From: Maridesulfovibrio hydrothermalis AM13 = DSM 14728
GTDB taxonomy: Bacteria > Desulfobacterota > Desulfovibrionia > Desulfovibrionales > Desulfovibrionaceae
DNA length: 64,000 nt
Direction of reading: 5' to 3'
Assembly: GCF_000331025.1 (NCBI RefSeq)
Contig: NC_020055.1
Span: 3,319,370 to 3,383,369, forward strand
The notes under the pieces: generated by a model
Told to the model about the DNA's origin: nothing
Seen by the model: the letters and a program-made list of their open reading frames with translations, nothing else
Database searches by the model: none
Translations under genes and position numbers: made by a program
Shown: in pieces, positions 8,365 to 18,403 of the stretch
How the letters are laid out: each line of letters opens with the position of its first letter
Numbering within the stretch: position 1 is the stretch's first letter

Positions 8365-9317
8365 TACTCATCCCTGCCCAAATCAAAAAGAGTTTCCCAG
8401 CCGGCATGTTTTTCAATTGAATCTAAATCCGCGACAGCCTTCTGCATCATCTCACGGGATTTAAAACGCGTCTGAAGCATCACTTCACCTGTCTCAAAAT
8501 TACCTGTAGATTCAATACGCCATTTTGTCCCTGCGCAAATCTCAGAAACAATCTTTTCATGAGTTTTTGCCAACCCGCTTAAACGGGGATAACGGAGCTC
8601 CTTCGCAGCCTTGCAAAGCCGTGCCACAGCATCTTTAGGAGATTCATTCTCTTTAGCCGGATAAAGAATTTCGCTTTTTAGCAGTTCAGTCACAGACCTC
8701 CCTTCGCGGCGAGAAGTTTCATAAAGCCAAGTAAGAAAATTAACCGCGTTGGAGCGTGACCAGCTTACCTTTTCAAAATAAGGAATAAGATTCCCGCGAT
8801 CTTCTTTTGTAAGTTTACCAAGCACCGAAACAGCCGCAAGAGGAATGTTTCCAGAGCGGAGAAGTTCATCAAACTCTGACTCCAGCTCCATCCAATCCAA
8901 CCAGAATTTAATATCTCGCGACTTAGGCTTCATTCCCAAAAGCGGCCCGATAAGGCCGGCCACTGCGCCCTGCTGCATACGACTGGAAAAAAAACGAAAA
9001 GCGGCAAGCTTCAAAGCATCATCGGTTACCCGCGCACGATTTTCTTCCAGATGGACAATACCTTTAGAAATATCATCAGCGGCTTCAATGAAAATTGCAG
9101 AAACTTTTAATCCAAGCTTAGCCGCAGCCGCAACTCTGGCTCTGCCTGCCAGCAGCTTAATTTTACCGGCATCCTTCATGACCAGAACAGGTGTAAGCTG
9201 GCCTATATTTTTAAGCGAAGGAATTATGTTTTCCGGCTGTGACTCAGGATAAATAAGCCACGGACCTGAACAATCAATTTCTGCGGGATCAAATGAAAAT
9301 ATTGTGGTATCAGTCAA
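8364..9317 (-). CDS. ParB-like N-terminal domain protein
   Basis: 317 residues. The first ~110 residues match a ParB/Srx-type domain: PSLKNIGQLTPVLVMKDAGKIKLLAGRARVAAAAKLGLKV corresponds to the 'S-I-x-x-x-G-Q-x-x-P-V-x-V ... G-x-R-R' region, and HLEENRARVTDD corresponds to the conserved ENxxR segment. The middle resembles the helical ParB partner region (LIGPLLGMKPKSRDIKFWL); the C-terminal ~100 residues are unassigned. It is not next to parA, so chromosome partition is unlikely. It is coupled to the SPL-like radical SAM gene, so DNA targeting or a nucleotide-hydrolysing step for that enzyme is possible. Confidence 0.75.
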   Translation of the reverse strand: MTDTTIFSFDPAEIDCSGPWLIYPESQPENIIPSLKNIGQLTPVLVMKDAGKIKLLAGRARVAAAAKLGLKVSAIFIEAADDISKGIVHLEENRARVTDDALKLAAFRFFSSRMQQGAVAGLIGPLLGMKPKSRDIKFWLDWMELESEFDELLRSGNIPLAAVSVLGKLTKEDRGNLIPYFEKVSWSRSNAVNFLTWLYETSRREGRSVTELLKSEILYPAKENESPKDAVARLCKAAKELRYPRLSGLAKTHEKIVSEICAGTKWRIESTGNFETGEVMLQTRFKSREMMQKAVADLDSIEKHAGWETLFDLGRDE

Positions 9318-9399
9318 TTTAAAGGCCCTCGTAATGAATGAAAAATATCATGCGCAAGCAACTGTTACTTGTGCATGAAAGTTAATTAATTATCTACGC

Positions 9400-9429
9400 T
9401 TGACATGTTAGCACTGGTGTACCTATAGG
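9400..9429 (+). promoter_or_regulatory. Sigma-70 type promoter for the EF-G-like gene
   Basis: TTGACA (9400-9405) and TATAGG (9424-9429) are separated by 18 bases, about 95 bases before the ATG at 9523. The gene on the other side is divergent. Confidence 0.65.
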
Positions 9430-9522
9430 GATTATTAGTAAGAATTATAAGTTGCACCTTTAGACCTGTACGCTGGGTCATATGGTCCCGGCTGTGAACA
9501 TTCAAAGAAACGGAGTTGTTGA

Positions 9523-11586
9523 ATGTCTGAAGCTTTACAAAACCAAAGGACTTTTGCACTTGTAGGCCACGGCGGTTGTGGAAAAACATCAACCGCAGAA
9601 ATGATTCTTTTTAATGCCGGCATCATTGACAGACTCGGTAAAATCGAGGAAGGCACAACCGCCCTTGATACCGAACCTGAAGAAATTAAACGCCGCGGTT
9701 CAATCCAGTCCGGATTTGCCGGATATCAGTGGAAAAAAAACAACCATTTTCTTATCGACACTCCGGGTGATGCAAACTTCTGTGGTGACCGTCCTTACTC
9801 TCTAGCCGCTTCTGACGGCGTAGTCTTTACCATCGACGCCGTGGACGGAGTCAAACCCCTTTCCCGCAAAGCATGGGCCGCAATTGAAGCGGCAGAACTT
9901 CCCGCTGTTATCTACATCAATAAAATGGACCGCGACCGTGCTGATTTTGACGCGGCATTTGACAGCCTGAATTCATCACTTGGAATCAGCCCTGTACTGC
10001 TCCAGTATCCTATCGGAAGCAAGGAAAATTTCAAAGGTGTTGTGGATATGCTTTCAGGTCAGGCTTATCTGTTTGAAGAAGATGGAAAACCGACCAAAGC
10101 TGATATCCCCGCCGATATCGCAGATGAAGTTGAAGTTCTGCGCGAAACCATGATCGAAAACATCGCTGAAAGTGATGAATATCTCATGGAAAAATACCTA
10201 GAAGAAGGCGAACTTACCGAGGAGGAAATTGGACAGGGACTTACCTCCGGCGTAAAAAAACGCAACCTTTTCCCGGTATGCATCGGCTCCGCTCTGGAAA
10301 ACAAAGGCGGAAGTTTTCTCCTTGACGCAATACAGACTTACCTGCCCTCCCCCCTTGAACATCCGCAGTGGCAGGGCGAAAACGATGAAACACGCGATTC
10401 TTCACCAGATGCACCGGTAGCATGCTTCGTATTCAAAACTCTGGCCGATCCCTTTGCAGGGCAGCTCACAATCTGCCGGGTGCTTTCAGGAACAGTTACC
10501 GGCGACCTGACTTTGACAAATTCAAATACTGAAGCCAAAGAAAGACTTGGGAACATTCAGGTCATGGTCGGTAAGGAGCAAAAACCATTTAAAGGTTCTG
10601 CCGGTCCCGGCGCAATCATCACCCTCGCCAAACTAAAAGAAACTTTCACCGGCGACACATTATGTGATGACAAAAGCAAATTTGAACTTGTAAGACCTGC
10701 AATAGCACCGCAACTTATCACCTTCGCTCTTGCACCGGCAGAAAAGGGTGACGAAGATAAAGTTTTTCAGGCCATTCAGAAACTTCTGGCAGAAGACGTC
10801 AACCTCACGCTTTCCCGTGACGAAGAATCAGGCGATATCCTGCTTTCAGGTATGGGTCAAAATCATATTGAAATATCGGTTGAAAAAGCACGCCGCCGTT
10901 ACAAAGCTGAAATAGTACTGAAGACTCCTAAAGTTCCATACCGTGAAACAATCAAAGGATCAGCCGAAGTCCAAGGACGTTACAAAAAACAGTCCGGCGG
11001 ACGCGGCCAGTTCGGAGATTGCTGGATTAAGCTTGAACCGACAGAGAAAGGCGGCGGTTATGAATTCGTCAATTCCATTGTCGGCGGCGTAATCCCGAGA
11101 CAATACATCCCCGCGGTTGACAAAGGAGTGCAGGAAGCCGCAGCTAAAGGAGTCCTTGCCGGAGCACCTATCATCGACTTTAGAGTTACACTTTATGACG
11201 GTTCTTACCATTCCGTCGACTCCTCTGAAATGGCTTTCAAGGTTGCAGGGTCTATGGCTTTCAAAAAAGCTTGTGAATCTGCCGGAGTGTCTCTGCTTGA
11301 GCCGCTTATGAATGTAAACGTTGAAGTACCCGACGAATTCATGGGAGATATCATCGGCGACCTATCCAGCCGCCGCGGCAAAGTGCTCGGTTCTGACTCC
11401 ACAGCCGGAGTTACTGAGATAAATGCCTATGTTCCTATGTCTGAGATTCTGCAATATGCGCCGGATCTACGTTCCATGACAGGCGGTCAGGGCACATTCA
11501 CAATGGAAATGTCTCACTATGAGGAATGCCCGCCCCAGATCGCTGAAAAAGTGATAAAAGAACAGAACAAAGGCAATGAAGAGTAA
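9523..11586 (+). CDS. Elongation factor G-like GTPase
   Basis: 687 residues with the full EF-G domain order. The G domain shows GHGGCGKTS (G1), DTPGD (G3) and NKMDRDRAD (G4), then the beta-barrel, domain IV (SGGRGQFGDCWIKLEP, PRQYIPAVDKGVQEA) and the C-terminal domain (EVPDEFMGDIIGDLSSRRGKVLG). The G1 motif differs from the usual AHIDAGKT of the main translocase, and no rpsL/rpsG/tuf genes are near, so this is the second-copy (EF-G2, often called fusA2) type. Its exact role, in translocation, ribosome recycling or stress, cannot be told from sequence. It has its own promoter and terminator. Confidence 0.88.
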   Translation: MSEALQNQRTFALVGHGGCGKTSTAEMILFNAGIIDRLGKIEEGTTALDTEPEEIKRRGSIQSGFAGYQWKKNNHFLIDTPGDANFCGDRPYSLAASDGVVFTIDAVDGVKPLSRKAWAAIEAAELPAVIYINKMDRDRADFDAAFDSLNSSLGISPVLLQYPIGSKENFKGVVDMLSGQAYLFEEDGKPTKADIPADIADEVEVLRETMIENIAESDEYLMEKYLEEGELTEEEIGQGLTSGVKKRNLFPVCIGSALENKGGSFLLDAIQTYLPSPLEHPQWQGENDETRDSSPDAPVACFVFKTLADPFAGQLTICRVLSGTVTGDLTLTNSNTEAKERLGNIQVMVGKEQKPFKGSAGPGAIITLAKLKETFTGDTLCDDKSKFELVRPAIAPQLITFALAPAEKGDEDKVFQAIQKLLAEDVNLTLSRDEESGDILLSGMGQNHIEISVEKARRRYKAEIVLKTPKVPYRETIKGSAEVQGRYKKQSGGRGQFGDCWIKLEPTEKGGGYEFVNSIVGGVIPRQYIPAVDKGVQEAAAKGVLAGAPIIDFRVTLYDGSYHSVDSSEMAFKVAGSMAFKKACESAGVSLLEPLMNVNVEVPDEFMGDIIGDLSSRRGKVLGSDSTAGVTEINAYVPMSEILQYAPDLRSMTGGQGTFTMEMSHYEECPPQIAEKVIKEQNKGNEE

Positions 11587-11615
11587 TACTGAAACTATTG
11601 CAAATGACTGATAAG

Positions 11616-11659
11616 AAAAAAGGCCGGAGTCTAAACCACCGGCCTTTTTTCTTTTTTTA
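11616..11659 (+). terminator. Intrinsic terminator of the EF-G-like gene
   Basis: AAAAAAGGCCGG pairs with CCGGCCTTTTTT and is followed by more T. Confidence 0.92.
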
Positions 11660-11834
11660 TATCGTCCCCTTGTTTACTGAGGAAAATTAAACTACTTAAT
11701 GGGTTGCTTTTAAGTATGAAATGAGGAATTCATAAGCAGCACGTAGCGCAGACAACAATTATTCAGTATAAACGCAACTGACCATAACTAGCTGCCTTCA
11801 TTAATATATAAACAATCAACCATTTTAGACTATC

Positions 11835-12548
11835 GTGAAAATACTTAAATTTATTGCCTTTTATATAATATTTTTTCCAATGACCATCTTTTTCTCTTTG
11901 ATCGCAATGGCATCACGCACCCAGAAAAGCGCACACTGGTGCGAACGCAACTGGGGTAAAATGACATCATGGCTTACCGGAAGCATAGATGACGTTGACC
12001 TCAGTGCTCTTGATAAAAATGAAACTTACGTTTTCATGGTCAACCACCAGAGCTTTTATGATATTCCATTGCTTTTCAACCATCTCGCCCCGTGGGAATT
12101 CAAATTTGTTGCCAAAAAATCACTCTTTGAGTTTCCGATATTCGGGCACGCCATGAGTGCTACCAATCATATCTCCATCGACAGAACCAACCGCAGACAG
12201 GGAATGAAAGACATTCAGCACGCGGTAGAAGTGGCTGCCGGCGGAAACTGCCCGCTCATTTTTCCCGAGGGGACAAGAAACCCTGATCCAGCCCGGCTTC
12301 TGCCTTTTAAAACAGGTGGAATGGTGCTCGCTCTCAGATGCCAGAAGCCTATTGCACCAATTGTCATATACGGCGCAAATGAAGTTTGTAAAAAAGGGAG
12401 CCTGTTTATGCACCCTTACAGGAAAATTAAAATTAAAGCCCTGCCCCCTATCGATATTTCTGAATATACCGTGCGCGACAGAGTTGAACTTAGAGATAAA
12501 CTGCAAGCAGCTATGGATGCGGCTTACGCGGAGTTAAAAAATGAGTGA
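11835..12548 (+). CDS. plsC: 1-acyl-sn-glycerol-3-phosphate acyltransferase
   Basis: 237 residues; adds the second acyl chain to make phosphatidic acid at the inner membrane. An N-terminal membrane helix (IAFYIIFFPMTIFFSLIAMA) precedes the catalytic NHQSFYD (NHx4D, residues 70-76) and the glycerol-phosphate motif FPEGTRNP. It starts at GTG; there is no in-frame ATG before the membrane helix. Its end overlaps the RNase J gene by 8 bp, so the two are probably cotranscribed. Confidence 0.93.
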   Translation: MKILKFIAFYIIFFPMTIFFSLIAMASRTQKSAHWCERNWGKMTSWLTGSIDDVDLSALDKNETYVFMVNHQSFYDIPLLFNHLAPWEFKFVAKKSLFEFPIFGHAMSATNHISIDRTNRRQGMKDIQHAVEVAAGGNCPLIFPEGTRNPDPARLLPFKTGGMVLALRCQKPIAPIVIYGANEVCKKGSLFMHPYRKIKIKALPPIDISEYTVRDRVELRDKLQAAMDAAYAELKNE

Positions 12549-14244
12549 GCCACAGCTTACAGTCTGCCCCTTAGGGGGACTCGGTGAAATAGGCCTGAAC
12601 TGTATGCTGCTCAGTACAGCGGAATCTCTTGTTATCATCGACTGCGGGTTGCTTTTTCCCGATGATGCACTCTTCGGAGTAGACATTGCCATTCCCCGCT
12701 TTGACCATATCCTTAGCCAGAAAGACCGGCTTAAAGCTATTTTTCTAACTCATGGACATGAAGACCATATCGGCGCCCTTCCGTGGTTGCTGCCCTACGT
12801 GGATGTGCCTGTTTACGGTTCCCAGTTTACACTGGGACTGGTTGAAAACAAAGTGCGCGAACACAACCTTGAAGGTTATGTGGATTTAAGAGAGGTAAAA
12901 GCTTATGACCGGGTCGACCTCGGAGACATGGCTTTCAACTTTTTTCCGGTCTGCCACTCCATCATCGACGGCTTCGGTTTAGGAATTGAAACCCCTGTAG
13001 GACGCGTAGTTCATACCGGTGATTTCAAAATAGACCGAGATCCGCTTGACGGGCAGGCTACCGACCTCAAAGCTTTCAAAGAATTTTCCGAACAGGGTGT
13101 GACACTTCTTTTTTCTGATTCAACTAATGTTGAACAGGAGGGATTCGCCCTGACAGAGCGCGAAATCAAAGGGTCCATGCGCAGCCTGTTTGAAGACGCT
13201 GAAGGACGAATTCTGGTAACTCTGTTCTCCAGCCATATTCAGCGTATGCAGGAAATTTTCGACCTTGCAGAAGAGACAGGCAGAAAAGTAGGAATCAGCG
13301 GAAAATCACTCGCCCGAAACATCGACCTTGCCCGTGATATGGGCAAACTTCGCGTTCCATCACGAAACATAATCGAAACCGATGAACTGCCTGATTACCG
13401 GGATGACGAGATAGTACTGCTGGTTACCGGATCACAGGGCGAATCACTGGCTTCCCTTTCCAGACTTTCTACCGGTGAACATCGCCAGCTGAATATCAAA
13501 GAAGGCGACCTTGTACTAATGTCTTCACGCTTCATTCCGGGCAACACCAAAGCGATCACAAAAGTCATCAACAGGCTCTACAAGCTCGGGGCGGAAGTCC
13601 TTTATGAAAAAGCACAGGGAATTCATGCCTCCGGTCATGCTCATAAAGAAGAACTGCGCACCATGCTTGAAACAGTAAAACCCAAATATTTTATTCCTGT
13701 TCATGGAGAATACAGACATCTTATCAAGCATTCACGCCTGGCTGTTGAAACAGGTGTGGCCCCTGAGCGAGCCTTAGTCATTGAAGACGGCGAGCCGGTC
13801 ACTTTTCTTCTGCACGGTATCCGTTTTGAAGAAAATATCCCTGTTCAGTGCACTCTGGTAGACGGAAAAGGTGTCGGCGATGTGGGACAGACTGTACTCA
13901 AAGAACGTCAATTGCTCGCCGGCGAAGGACTTGTCATTGTCGCCATGGTTGTAGATGTAAACACAGGGGAAATCCTGCGCGGACCTGAAGTGACGTCTAA
14001 AGGATTTGTTTTTGAACAGCACTACTCGCACCTGCTGGAAGATGCTAAGTGTATCGTTCTTGATGTTTTTGAAAACATTCCTCCAGGACAGACCGGAAAG
14101 CTCAAAGAGAGAATTCGTTCAGCACTGCGCAGATTTTTCCGCAAGGTGCTCGGGCGCGATCCGGTTGTAATCCCTCTTGTTATCTCCCTGACCGGCAACG
14201 AGCAAAAGGATCAGGACTCCAAATGTGACAGGTGTGAATTATAA
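12541..14244 (+). CDS. rnj: Ribonuclease J
   Basis: 567 residues. It has the metallo-beta-lactamase signature HGHEDHIG (71-78), the beta-CASP segment with HASGHAHKEEL, and VHGEYRHL, followed by the C-terminal domain. RNase J acts as both an endonuclease and a 5'-3' exonuclease on mRNA and in rRNA maturation. The conserved start MSEPQLTVCPLGGLGEIGLN fits family N-termini. The gene overlaps plsC by 8 bp. Confidence 0.95.
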   Translation: MSEPQLTVCPLGGLGEIGLNCMLLSTAESLVIIDCGLLFPDDALFGVDIAIPRFDHILSQKDRLKAIFLTHGHEDHIGALPWLLPYVDVPVYGSQFTLGLVENKVREHNLEGYVDLREVKAYDRVDLGDMAFNFFPVCHSIIDGFGLGIETPVGRVVHTGDFKIDRDPLDGQATDLKAFKEFSEQGVTLLFSDSTNVEQEGFALTEREIKGSMRSLFEDAEGRILVTLFSSHIQRMQEIFDLAEETGRKVGISGKSLARNIDLARDMGKLRVPSRNIIETDELPDYRDDEIVLLVTGSQGESLASLSRLSTGEHRQLNIKEGDLVLMSSRFIPGNTKAITKVINRLYKLGAEVLYEKAQGIHASGHAHKEELRTMLETVKPKYFIPVHGEYRHLIKHSRLAVETGVAPERALVIEDGEPVTFLLHGIRFEENIPVQCTLVDGKGVGDVGQTVLKERQLLAGEGLVIVAMVVDVNTGEILRGPEVTSKGFVFEQHYSHLLEDAKCIVLDVFENIPPGQTGKLKERIRSALRRFFRKVLGRDPVVIPLVISLTGNEQKDQDSKCDRCEL

Positions 14245-14323
14245 TTTATGCAAATCTATATTGAGACAATGACTCTTTATGATATAGATTGTTCTGCGAT
14301 CTAAAAACAGCTCGGGGGTATAA

Positions 14324-15091
14324 ATGAAAGTATTCAGAATCAAACATGGTGAAAATGTTTTTTATGCCACTCTGGAAGATGATCATTTTAAAAGCCTCAT
14401 TGCCGGACAAGCCGGTAATAAGCCCATTCCGCTCGCACAATGCACCATACTCCCGGTTGTTGTGCCTTCGAAAATCATATGCGTCGGCCTGAATTACAAA
14501 GATCATGCAGGCGAGATTGATATGGAAATCCCGGACGAACCGATGATTTTCTTTAAACCACCGTCTGCTGTTATCGGAAACGGGGATGCCATCATTCTTC
14601 CCTCAGCATCTGAGCAGGTTGACTTCGAAGGAGAGCTGGCCGTCATCATAGGACAGCCCGTTAAAAATGTTCCGCCTGAAAAGGTTCTCCCGCTTATTTT
14701 CGGGTACTCCTGCGCCAACGATGTGACCGCAAGAGATTTCCAACGTAAAGACCGTCTGTTCACCAGAGCCAAAGGGTTTGACACTTTCGCCCCCATCGGC
14801 CCCTGTATTGAAACAGAAATCGACACCAGCTCACTTACTATGCGAACTATTGTTAATGATAAGGTCAGACAGGAAGCAAACACGGCGGACATGGCCTACA
14901 GTCCTGCGGAACTGGTCAGCTACATATCACATATTATGACCCTGAACCCGGGTGATGTGATCATGACGGGAACTCCATCGGGTATCGGAAAACTCACCGC
15001 CGGAGATCGCGTTGAAATAGAAATTGAAGGCATCGGAAAACTCAGTAATCCTGTGCTTTCTGATGAATCGTTAAATACTCCGGTGCAGTAG
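14324..15091 (+). CDS. Fumarylacetoacetate hydrolase-family protein
   Basis: 255 residues. The first ~60 residues form the small N-terminal domain; the catalytic fold follows with GLNYKDHAGE, FFKPPSAVIGNGD, the metal-binding DFEGELAVIIG, and GDVIMTGTPSGIGKL. Family members hydrolyse or decarboxylate 2-oxo acids such as acylpyruvates or 2-hydroxy-hepta-dienedioate; the substrate cannot be told here. Ribosome-binding site GGGGG lies seven bases before the ATG. No degradation pathway genes are nearby, so a housekeeping oxaloacetate or acylpyruvate role is possible. Confidence 0.88.
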   Translation: MKVFRIKHGENVFYATLEDDHFKSLIAGQAGNKPIPLAQCTILPVVVPSKIICVGLNYKDHAGEIDMEIPDEPMIFFKPPSAVIGNGDAIILPSASEQVDFEGELAVIIGQPVKNVPPEKVLPLIFGYSCANDVTARDFQRKDRLFTRAKGFDTFAPIGPCIETEIDTSSLTMRTIVNDKVRQEANTADMAYSPAELVSYISHIMTLNPGDVIMTGTPSGIGKLTAGDRVEIEIEGIGKLSNPVLSDESLNTPVQ

Positions 15092-15146
15092 CCCCTGAAA
15101 AAGGCTGGTTGTCGCCAAAGATATAAAAAAATATTTTCCAAAACCT

Positions 15147-15260
15147 CGCACCGGGACTTGCTTTCGTAAGCAATATCCCGTAAAGGTGCGTAGCCAAATT
15201 CGCACATTCCGGTCTTAGTTAAGGGTGCCTGCAATTGTTGCAGGTTCAGATTTACCGGAA
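15147..15260 (+). ncRNA. Structured rpsB leader, candidate S2 autoregulatory element
   Basis: Two well-formed structures lie before rpsB. The first is a long interrupted stem: CGCACC (15147-15152) with GGTGCG (15185-15190), enclosing GGGA with TCCC and TTGCTT with AAGCAA. The second pairs TTCCGGT (15207-15213) with ACCGGAA (15254-15260) around the small hairpin CCTGCAA/TTGCAGG. Ribosomal protein S2 is known to repress its own operon through a leader in other bacteria; whether this fold is that element is inference. Confidence 0.55.
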
Positions 15261-15285
15261 TGGAGGAAAAACCCAGGAGGAAATT

Positions 15286-16047
15286 ATGGCATATGTAACT
15301 ATGAAACAGATGCTGGAGACCGGCGTTCACTTTGGTCACCAGACCCGCAGATGGAATCCCAAAATGCGTCCTTACATTTTCGGCGCACGTAACGGCATTC
15401 ACATCATGGACCTTCAGCAGACTGTAAAACTGTTCCGTACAGCTCACGACTTCATCGCTGACGCTGTTGCTCAGGGCGGAAAAGTACTTTTCATCGGTAC
15501 CAAACGTCAGGCACAGGAATCTATTGCAGCTGAAGCAAGCCGCGCCGGCATGTTCCACGTAACTCATCGCTGGATGGGTGGAACACTGACCAACTTCCAG
15601 ACCATCAAACGTCGTATTGACCGTCTGAAAAAACTGGAAGAAATGTTCGAAGATGGTTCCATTAAACGTTTTCCTAAAAAAGAAATCGTAATGATGGGCC
15701 GCGAAGTTAAAAAACTGACTCTCGCACTCGGCGGTATCAAAGATCTCCACGGTGCTCCCAGCGTTGCATTCGTTATTGACCCTAAGCGTGAACAGATCGC
15801 CATTCAGGAATGCCGTAAACTGGGTATCCCTGTAGTTGCAGTTGTTGACTCTAACTGCGATCCAGACATGGTTGATTTCATCATCCCCGGTAACGATGAT
15901 GCTATCCGCGCAATCAAACTTTTCGCTACCCATATGGCTGACGCGTGCCTTGAAGGTGCTGCCCGCCGTAAAGAAGATAAAGAAATGGAAGCTGAGAAAA
16001 CCAAAGCTACCGAAAAAGCTGAAGAAGCTCCTCAGGAGGCTAAATAG
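15286..16047 (+). CDS. rpsB: 30S ribosomal protein S2
   Basis: 253 residues. Family motifs: [53 protein letters not shown] and [20 protein letters not shown]. The start at 15286 follows CAGGAGG; the longer open frame begins inside the structured leader. The C-terminal tail is Lys/Glu-rich, as is common. It heads the rpsB-tsf-pyrH-frr-uppS series. Confidence 0.98.
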   Translation: MAYVTMKQMLETGVHFGHQTRRWNPKMRPYIFGARNGIHIMDLQQTVKLFRTAHDFIADAVAQGGKVLFIGTKRQAQESIAAEASRAGMFHVTHRWMGGTLTNFQTIKRRIDRLKKLEEMFEDGSIKRFPKKEIVMMGREVKKLTLALGGIKDLHGAPSVAFVIDPKREQIAIQECRKLGIPVVAVVDSNCDPDMVDFIIPGNDDAIRAIKLFATHMADACLEGAARRKEDKEMEAEKTKATEKAEEAPQEAK

Positions 16048-16049
16048 TC

Positions 16050-16679
<630 letters not shown>

Positions 16680-16690
16680 GACCTCATTAA

Positions 16691-16716
16691 AACGGGCCGC
16701 AAGGCCCGTTTTTTTT
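16691..16716 (+). terminator. Intrinsic terminator after tsf
   Basis: AACGGGCC-GCAA-GGCCCGTT stem-loop followed by eight T. It separates rpsB-tsf from pyrH. Confidence 0.95.
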
Positions 16717-16811
16717 GTCCAATTTTTAACAAGCGAACCACCCTGTACCAAGGAATAAATTGGCTATAAAACAACTTGCTCCATATTGCGCCAAAACCAG
16801 GCACAAATTAC

Positions 16812-16973
16812 CTATACCTGAAGACCATCGACACCTTCAGGACTATCGGGAATTTCTGCAGTGGAAATTTTTCTAAGCTCAAGTTCAATACGTTTTTTAA
16901 ACCGTATGAATTTGAGCTTTTTATCGGAGCACTTATTTAGACCGATTGCATGAAAAAACTTTTCTGCTGACAT
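16812..16973 (-). CDS. Possible small basic protein of 53 residues
   Basis: Minus-strand ORF between tsf and pyrH, beginning MSAEKFFHAIGLNK and rich in Lys/Arg in its middle. An AAGGA lies nine bases before the ATG at 16973. I do not recognise it. Gene status is uncertain: it is short and faces away from the surrounding operon. It occupies most of an otherwise empty ~430 bp interval. Confidence 0.35.
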   Translation of the reverse strand: MSAEKFFHAIGLNKCSDKKLKFIRFKKRIELELRKISTAEIPDSPEGVDGLQV

Positions 16974-17023
16974 CGGTAGAATTCCTTGAAACAGATATAA
17001 ATATTGCATTGTATCCGGATTAC

Positions 17024-17100
17024 AGGGAGGACAAGCTCCTCCCTAGGCACAAATAAAAAATCCGGGATCAGGCAGCGTACTCATAACCGGATAAGATCCG
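17024..17100 (+). promoter_or_regulatory. Hairpins in the pyrH upstream region
   Basis: AGGGAGGA (17024-17031) pairs perfectly with TCCTCCCT (17037-17044), and CGGAT (17088-17092) pairs with ATCCG (17096-17100) 20 bases before the candidate ATG at 17120. They may be leader structures controlling pyrH. No T-run follows the first one, only an A-rich stretch, so it is not a plus-strand terminator. Confidence 0.4.
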
Positions 17101-17119
17101 CGGAAAAACGGGGGAAAGT

Positions 17120-17137
17120 ATGGACAAATCCCTCTAG
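17120..17137 (+). other. In-frame ATG with five codons and amber stop before pyrH
   Basis: ATG GAC AAA TCC CTC TAG has a strong ribosome-binding site (GGGGGAAA) and is in the same frame as pyrH. After the TAG, the bases encode GRV and then [14 protein letters not shown] kinases normally start with a short leader and then KRVLLKLSGEAL. So this is either the original start of pyrH interrupted by an amber codon or a five-codon upstream ORF. Confidence 0.6.
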
Positions 17138-17146
17138 GGACGGGTA

Positions 17147-17839
17147 ATGATCAAACTCAGCGGTGAGGCACTCGCCGGAGATCAGCAATTCGGCATTAAA
17201 CCATCAGCAATCAGCCAGTTCGCAGGCGAAATCGCAGCAGCGGCAAAAGCCGGACTGCAGGTTGCTCTGGTAATCGGCGGCGGCAATATTTTTCGCGGAA
17301 TGTCTGATTCTGCTAAAGGCATGGACCGTGCATCTGCCGACTACATGGGAATGCTTGCAACCATCATGAATGCATTAGCTGTTCAGGATGCTCTTGAAAA
17401 AATGGGCTGCGACACTCGTGTTATGTCCGCAATCCCCATGCAGGCTGTTGCTGAGCCTTACATCCGCCGCAGAGCCATCCGCCACCTTGAAAAAGGACGG
17501 GTGGTAATTTGTGCTGCCGGCACAGGTAACCCTTATTTTACTACTGATACCGCAGCAGCACTTAGGGCCATGGAGCTTAAAACCGAGGCCATTATTAAGG
17601 CGACCAAGGTTGACGGAGTCTATGATAAAGACCCCATGAAGTACGACGATGCAGTTAAATATGAATCTATCACCTACCTTGAGACACTTGAAAAAAGACT
17701 GGGTGTAATGGACTCCACAGCCACTTCACTGGCTATGGACAACGACATGCCCATAATTGTCTTCAACCTTTTCGAAGAAGGAAATATCGGAAGAGTTGTA
17801 AGAGGTGAAAAGATTGGAACAATTGTTCACGGAGGATAA
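17147..17839 (+). CDS. pyrH: UMP kinase
   Basis: 230 residues; phosphorylates UMP to UDP. Motifs: KLSGEALAG at the phosphate-binding loop, [56 protein letters not shown] and [20 protein letters not shown]. The usable ATG at 17147 has its own AGGGA six bases upstream, but the protein then lacks the first residues of the first beta strand found in relatives. A better-supported upstream ATG is cut off by an in-frame TAG (17135-17137). Confidence 0.93.
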   Translation: MIKLSGEALAGDQQFGIKPSAISQFAGEIAAAAKAGLQVALVIGGGNIFRGMSDSAKGMDRASADYMGMLATIMNALAVQDALEKMGCDTRVMSAIPMQAVAEPYIRRRAIRHLEKGRVVICAAGTGNPYFTTDTAAALRAMELKTEAIIKATKVDGVYDKDPMKYDDAVKYESITYLETLEKRLGVMDSTATSLAMDNDMPIIVFNLFEEGNIGRVVRGEKIGTIVHGG

Positions 17840-17841
17840 TA

Positions 17842-18399
17842 ATGATTAGTGAAGTTCTTGCCGATGGCAAAAAGAGAATGGAAGGCGCTCTGACCAGCCT
17901 TGAAAGCGATTTTGGTAAGCTCCGCACCGGCAGAGCCTCTACCTCGCTTGTTGATCAGATTTCAGTGGATTACTACGGAACCCCCACCCCTATTAATCAA
18001 CTCGCTTCTGTTTCTATACCTGATTCCCGCACTGTTGCGATTCAGCCATGGGACAAGGGAGCTTTCCCCCTGATTGAAAAAGCTTTAATGCTTTCAGATC
18101 TCGGACTTAATCCCGTAAACGACGGCAAGCTGCTGCGTATCTCCATTCCGCTGCTCACAGAAGAACGCCGTAAAGAACTGGTAAAAATCGCCAAAAAATA
18201 TACTGAAGATTCTAAAGTTGCACTTCGTAACGTTCGCCGTGACATGAACGATACCCTGAAAAAGCTGGAAAAGGACAAGGAAATTTCCGAAGACGAACAG
18301 CGCAAAGCTCAGGATGATGTTCAGAAAATGACCGACCTGTACGTAAAAAAATGTGATGAAGCATGCAACGCAAAAGAAAAGGAAATTCTGGAAATCTAA
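17842..18399 (+). CDS. frr: Ribosome recycling factor
   Basis: 185 residues, standard length. With EF-G it splits the post-termination ribosome. Motifs: [48 protein letters not shown] and the helical arm [24 protein letters not shown]. It starts two bases after the pyrH stop. Confidence 0.98.
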   Translation: MISEVLADGKKRMEGALTSLESDFGKLRTGRASTSLVDQISVDYYGTPTPINQLASVSIPDSRTVAIQPWDKGAFPLIEKALMLSDLGLNPVNDGKLLRISIPLLTEERRKELVKIAKKYTEDSKVALRNVRRDMNDTLKKLEKDKEISEDEQRKAQDDVQKMTDLYVKKCDEACNAKEKEILEI

Positions 18400-18403
18400 T
18401 ACA

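Noticed and set aside
17120-17137. Pyrrolysine reading of the TAG before pyrH
   Set aside because: No pyl gene lies in the window and the downstream ATG has its own ribosome-binding site, so there is no need to invoke amber decoding without genome evidence.
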